From assembly GCA_964386535.1 (NCBI GenBank), contig CAYLRY010000007.1, positions 28,946-92,945 of the forward strand: a DNA stretch of 64,000 nucleotides, read 5' to 3'. The notes under the pieces are model-generated. The model was not told where the DNA came from and did no database searches. It worked only from the letters and a program-made list of their open reading frames with translations. Numbering within the stretch: the first letter of the stretch is position 1; each line of letters begins with the position of its first letter. This DNA is from CAYLRY01 sp964386535. GTDB lineage: Bacteria > Chloroflexota > Dehalococcoidia > Dehalococcoidales > UBA3254. Both the position numbers and the translations under genes were made by a program. This document shows, piece after piece, positions 60,677-64,000 of this stretch.

Positions 60677-61630
60677 TCAAGCCATCAATTTCCTGGCAGC
60701 CGCTACGATCTTTTGCTTATTGGGTAAAACAAACTGTTCCATAGGCGGGCTGAAGGGAATAGGCACCGGCAGGCCGCAAACCCGCACAGGCTGTGCTTTG
60801 AGAGCGGAAAAAGTGGCCTGATCCTCCGTTACCAGTGAAACAATTTCCGCGGCTGCTCCGCAGGTGGGACAGGCTTCATCCACCGCCATCAGCCGTCCGG
60901 TTTTTACCACCGAAGTCCTGATAGTCTCCGTATCCAGGGGGACCAGGGTGCGCGGATCTATTACTTCCAGGGAAATACCTTCCTTTTCTAAGTCATCTGC
61001 TGCAGCCAGGGATTCATAGACCATTTTAGCCAGGGCTACCACTGTGATATGGCGGCCCTCTTTCCTGATGCAGGCCTGACCAAAGGGAATACAATAATAC
61101 TCTTCAGGCACCTCACCTGCTGTGCCTGGCAGGGTCATGTGCTCGAAAGAAATCACCGGATTGTTCTCTTTAAAGGCTGTGTTAAAAAGGCCTTTGATGT
61201 CATAAGGCGTGGTGGGCAGTATAATTTTCAGTCCCGGGACGTTCATATACATGGAATAAGGGCTGATGGAATGCTCAGCGGCCGCAGAACCCCCAGCGCC
61301 CACGGTCATGCGGTAAAGGATGGGAAATTTGGCCTGGCCGCCAAACATGTAGGTAATCTTGGCGGCATGGTTGACCATCTGATCCATGGCTACGAAACCA
61401 AAGGTAGCCATGCGGATATTAGCAATAACCCTGAAGCCTGAGCCTGCCAGGCCGATGGCGGCGCCCACAAAACCGGACTCTGAGATGGGGGTGCCTCTGA
61501 CCCGGTCTGTACCGAACTCTTTCTGCAAGTCCAGGGGTATATCCGTAGACAAATGGACTGTTTTGGGATTACTTAGAAACAGTTCCCGGATGGCTTCCAT
61601 AGAGGCCTGTTCAATGGTAAACATTCTCAC
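60677..61630 (-). CDS. acoB: 2-oxoacid dehydrogenase E1 beta subunit (AcoB/PdhB type)
   Basis: This is the beta half of a thiamine diphosphate E1 (pyruvate, acetoin or branched-chain 2-oxoacid dehydrogenase). The 317-aa protein shows AAIGLAGSGFRVIANIRMATF, FGGQAKFPILYRM, and SISPYSMYMNVPGLKIILPTTPYDIKGL, and has EVIDPRTLVPLDTETI in the C-terminal domain. It follows the alpha gene by 20 bases. No E2 or E3 gene follows; the next operon begins 260 bases away. Confidence 0.92.
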   Translation of the reverse strand: MRMFTIEQASMEAIRELFLSNPKTVHLSTDIPLDLQKEFGTDRVRGTPISESGFVGAAIGLAGSGFRVIANIRMATFGFVAMDQMVNHAAKITYMFGGQAKFPILYRMTVGAGGSAAAEHSISPYSMYMNVPGLKIILPTTPYDIKGLFNTAFKENNPVISFEHMTLPGTAGEVPEEYYCIPFGQACIRKEGRHITVVALAKMVYESLAAADDLEKEGISLEVIDPRTLVPLDTETIRTSVVKTGRLMAVDEACPTCGAAAEIVSLVTEDQATFSALKAQPVRVCGLPVPIPFSPPMEQFVLPNKQKIVAAARKLMA

Positions 61631-61650
61631 AGATGTATCTCCTTAACTGG

Positions 61651-62661
61651 TTACTCCGAATAGACGTCTTCCAGGGCTGCCTCAGGCTGCGGATAGGGGC
61701 TTTCCAGCGCGTAACGGACAGCCTCTTCAACCTCTGACAGCACCTTTTCATTAATGGCATCAAGATCAGAACTGGTGGCTATTCCGCTTTGCAAAAGGTG
61801 GGCTTCAAAAGCCAGGAGAGGGCATTTTTTCTTCCAGGCTTCAATCTCCTCCGGAGGTCTCAGGTCGAGAAGATAGCTAGACAGGAAGTGTTTATGCCAG
61901 CGGTAAGTTCTGCACTCCAGGAAATAAGGACCACCTTTTCTGACCGCGGCTATGGCAGCCTGTGAAGCCTGATAAACAGCAATTACATCATTGCCGTTGA
62001 CCACCCAGTTAGGGATATGGTAAGCTTCCGGCATACGGGTGATTTCTTTAGCGCCCAGGGCGTATTCCTGCGGGGTATTCACTCCGTAGAGATTGTTTTC
62101 ACATATAAAAAGAAGGGGCAACTTCCAGATAGAAGCCATGTTGAGTGATTCATGGAATTCTCCTTCCTGGCACGCTCCATCGCCGAAAAAAACCACAGCA
62201 ATATTGCCTTTGTTCTCCAGTTGAGCCGCCATGGCAGCGCCTGTGGCAATGGGCAATCCGGCCCCCACAATGCCGTCAGCCCCCAGCATGCCTATGCTGA
62301 AGTCGGCGATATGCATTGACCCTCCCTTGCCTTTGCAGTACCCGGTACTCTTGCCGTATATTTCAGCCATCATGCGTTTGATATCCGCACCTTTGGCTAT
62401 GCAGTGGCCGTGGCCCCGGTGGTGACTGACAATACGGTCATTTTTACTCAGGTGGGCGCAGACGCCTGTAGCAATGGCTTCTTCCCCGATATAAGAATGA
62501 ACAAATCCTGCAATATTGCCCTGACTGAACTCGTTGACCACCCTTTCTTCAAAGCGGCGTATGGTAAGCATGGTAGTATAAAGCTCAATTTGTACTTTAA
62601 CATCCGGCTCCAAAGCTGGTGCCTCCTCAGGAAAAAATAACTCATGGGTTGTTGGGCACAT
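61651..62661 (-). CDS. acoA: 2-oxoacid dehydrogenase E1 alpha subunit (AcoA/PdhA type)
   Basis: The 336-aa protein is the thiamine diphosphate-binding alpha half of E1. The ThDP motif is GDGACQEGEFHESLNMASIWKLP (GDG...N type) and the phosphorylation-loop-like YRWHKHF follows; HHRGHGHCIAKG and GKGGSMHIAD are conserved. ATG 62661 is chosen, with GGAG 9 bases upstream; an open frame further upstream (to 62874) is probably not translated. Substrate (pyruvate or acetoin) is not settled by the sequence. Confidence 0.92.
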   Translation of the reverse strand: MCPTTHELFFPEEAPALEPDVKVQIELYTTMLTIRRFEERVVNEFSQGNIAGFVHSYIGEEAIATGVCAHLSKNDRIVSHHRGHGHCIAKGADIKRMMAEIYGKSTGYCKGKGGSMHIADFSIGMLGADGIVGAGLPIATGAAMAAQLENKGNIAVVFFGDGACQEGEFHESLNMASIWKLPLLFICENNLYGVNTPQEYALGAKEITRMPEAYHIPNWVVNGNDVIAVYQASQAAIAAVRKGGPYFLECRTYRWHKHFLSSYLLDLRPPEEIEAWKKKCPLLAFEAHLLQSGIATSSDLDAINEKVLSEVEEAVRYALESPYPQPEAALEDVYSE

Positions 62662-63257
62662 TATACACTCCAAAGCGCCGGATTGGAAAGCCAGGCAGCC
62701 GTACTCACTTTTCTTGAGGGCGGGAATGATTTCCCGGAATCGCTCAAAATAAGACAAAATAAGTGGAGCCGGATGGTAAACCAGCCCGAAGGGGGCCTGA
62801 AGGAGGGGCAGAGGGCTGGATACCGGAAGCCGGACGTTTACGGAAGGGGCTGGCAATTGGGTTCGTTTCAACAAAGAATATTTTTTTGATCCCTCTATTT
62901 TCCCTGGCGAGGTTTACCCGGAAACGTATGCAATTGTTAAAGAGGCTGGTGAAAAGCCTGCGGTCAAATTATAGAACATATGATCTATAATTATCAAAAG
63001 GAAATATAAGCCAAAATCCGCCATCAAATAGCTTCAAACAGGCGCAAGGTTTCTGCACTAATTTGGTGAAAAAATCCACGCTCGTTTAGCTTTGTTTGAT
63101 GTTGAATCAAGGTAAGACCGCCTGATCAGGGAGGGCTGCTCTGGGGGAAAAGTTCTCAGTTCTCAGGGTGAATCAAGTTATCAGCGTGTTTTACTCAAGC
63201 TTTCAACATATTTTATTACCTGGGGGAAAAAGATGGAGTCTGAAAGGTGGCTATTGA
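62662..63257. other. Intergenic region between acoA and the CRISPR array
   Basis: These 600 bases hold the acoA promoter region (minus strand; no strong consensus found) and the leader-distal flank of the CRISPR array. A small inverted repeat (ATTATAG / CTATAAT, about 62968-62990) is seen. Two short direct repeats (CTGGGGGAAAA near 63139 and 63221) are present. No gene, tRNA or cas gene was recognised. Confidence 0.6.
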
Positions 63258-64000
63258 CTGGACTGAGACGCCCCCGTGCGGGGGGCGACAAGTAAGGTGG
63301 CGGTATCCCCATTACAGAACAAGGTTTCAATCCACGCCCCCGTGCGGGGGGCGACGGGTCTATCTTGACGATTATTGATCGATACGACTGTTTCAATCCA
63401 CGCCCCCGTGCGGGGGGCGACACCTTTTTTACAAGGTATTGCCTCTCGTATTTTTCGGTTTCAATCCACGCCCCCGTGCGGGGGGCGACAGGGAAGGAGG
63501 AGGGATTAAATGGTCACTCAAAATGTTTCAATCCACGCCCCCGTGCGGGGGGCGACGATGGTCTACCCATAGTGCCCATTCGCCTGGTTGGGTTTCAATC
63601 CACGCCCCCGTGCGGGGGGCGACTTCATAAGTGTCAAAGTCTCTTGGAACCTGGACTGTTTCAATCCACGCCCCCGTGCGGGGGGCGACTCTTGACACCA
63701 TTCGACAAACGACCTGGGCGAATCGTTTCAATCCACGCCCCCGTGCGGGGGGCGACATTCTACCGTCGACCTAGACAACCTCGTGAGTAGGTTTCAATCC
63801 ACGCCCCCGTGCGGGGGGCGACGTGTAATTATCAAAACTATGATAATGATTACCCTGGGTTTCAATCCACGCCCCCGTGCGGGGGGCGACATTAGGATGT
63901 GCGGGGGGACGCTGGTGTCCACTAGGTTTCAATCCACGCCCCCGCGCGGGGGGCGACTTGTACATTTGGGTGTTGGTGTTTCAGGCTTAAATGTTTCAAT
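63258..64000 (-). CRISPR. CRISPR array, type I-C-like repeats (leader-distal end)
   Basis: The 32-base repeat (plus strand starts GTTTCAATCC, ends GGGGGGCGAC) occurs at 63258 (degenerate in its first ten bases), 63324, 63390, 63458, 63525, 63592, 63658, 63725, 63791, 63859, 63926 and 63993 (cut by the edge). The eleven spacers are 34-36 bases long and all differ. Read on the minus strand the repeat ends GGATTGAAAC and holds a 7-bp stem (CGCCCCC/GGGGGCG), as in type I-C. The degenerate repeat at 63258 loses its 3' end in that sense, as leader-distal repeats do, so leader and cas genes should lie beyond 64000. The repeat at 63926 has one T-to-C change in the loop. Confidence 0.95.

Noticed and set aside
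62662..62874. 71-residue N-terminal extension of acoA
   Set aside because: Sequence is unlike E1 alpha proteins and the internal ATG has a good ribosome site.
63181..63965. Several open frames over the CRISPR array with repeated SPPARGRGLKP-like or FNPRPRAGGD-like peptides
   Set aside because: They are translations of the GC-rich repeats, not genes.

Overview
The window is bacterial chromosome from a strict anaerobe that uses the Wood-Ljungdahl (reductive acetyl-CoA) pathway. Nothing in it suggests plasmid or phage. No rRNA or tRNA gene was recognised. The long subunit a and general style of the F-type ATP synthase, the ~590-residue formate-THF ligase and the gene mix make me lean towards Chloroflexota (Dehalococcoidia-like). 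A Clostridia-type Firmicute is the main alternative; the sequence alone does not settle it. TTG and GTG starts are common, and several sigma-70-type promoters (TTGACA, 17 bp, TATAAT-like) can be read.

Layout. 1-13.5 kb (minus strand): one Wood-Ljungdahl operon, in transcription order cooC, fhs, acsV, cooC, folD, a small ORF, acsD, cooS, acsB, acsC, acsE; acsE is cut by the window edge. 13.9-20.3 kb (plus): PadR regulator with a HAAS-type membrane partner, two DegV proteins, leucyl aminopeptidase, PlsC and IspH. 20.5-30.1 kb (plus): a bifunctional-nuclease gene and the complete ATP synthase operon, with an AMP-forming acetyl-CoA synthetase gene lodged between atpH and atpA. 30.2-30.7 kb (minus): khpA and rpsP. 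31-36 kb: prfB with its programmed frameshift, an MA-type metallopeptidase, radC and a peptide-binding lipoprotein. 36-41 kb: selenium-linked yqeB, an AbiEii-type toxin pair, a decayed histidine kinase, and a dehydrogenase followed by a UGSC-family selenoprotein read through an in-frame TGA. 40.8-41.0 kb: a compact transcription unit with a 32-codon ORF. 41-44.8 kb: an Rrf2 regulator and the metY-metX-metW methionine genes. 44.8-54.1 kb: sulfur, selenium and molybdenum cofactor genes (two NifS paralogues, IscU, zinc ribbon, DsrE-like, TusA, MOSC, MobA, MoeA) with NadA and an AIR-synthase-like protein. 55.9-60.4 kb (minus): MoxR, DUF58 and transglutaminase. 60.7-62.7 kb (minus): E1 alpha and beta of a 2-oxoacid dehydrogenase. 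63.26 kb to the edge: a type I-C-like CRISPR array whose leader and cas genes should lie beyond the right edge.

How it fits together. The acs operon makes or cleaves acetyl-CoA at CODH/ACS using folate-bound C1 units. Acetyl-CoA synthetase, inside the ATP synthase operon, links acetate, ATP and acetyl-CoA, and the 2-oxoacid dehydrogenase E1 is another acetyl-CoA-related entry. The Fe-S, sulfur and molybdenum genes supply cofactors for such metalloenzymes. The most notable points are the UGSC selenoprotein, a NifS paralogue whose PLP lysine is replaced by glutamine directly upstream of IscU, the acetyl-CoA synthetase insertion with a terminator-like hairpin before atpA, and the isolated 32-codon transcription unit.
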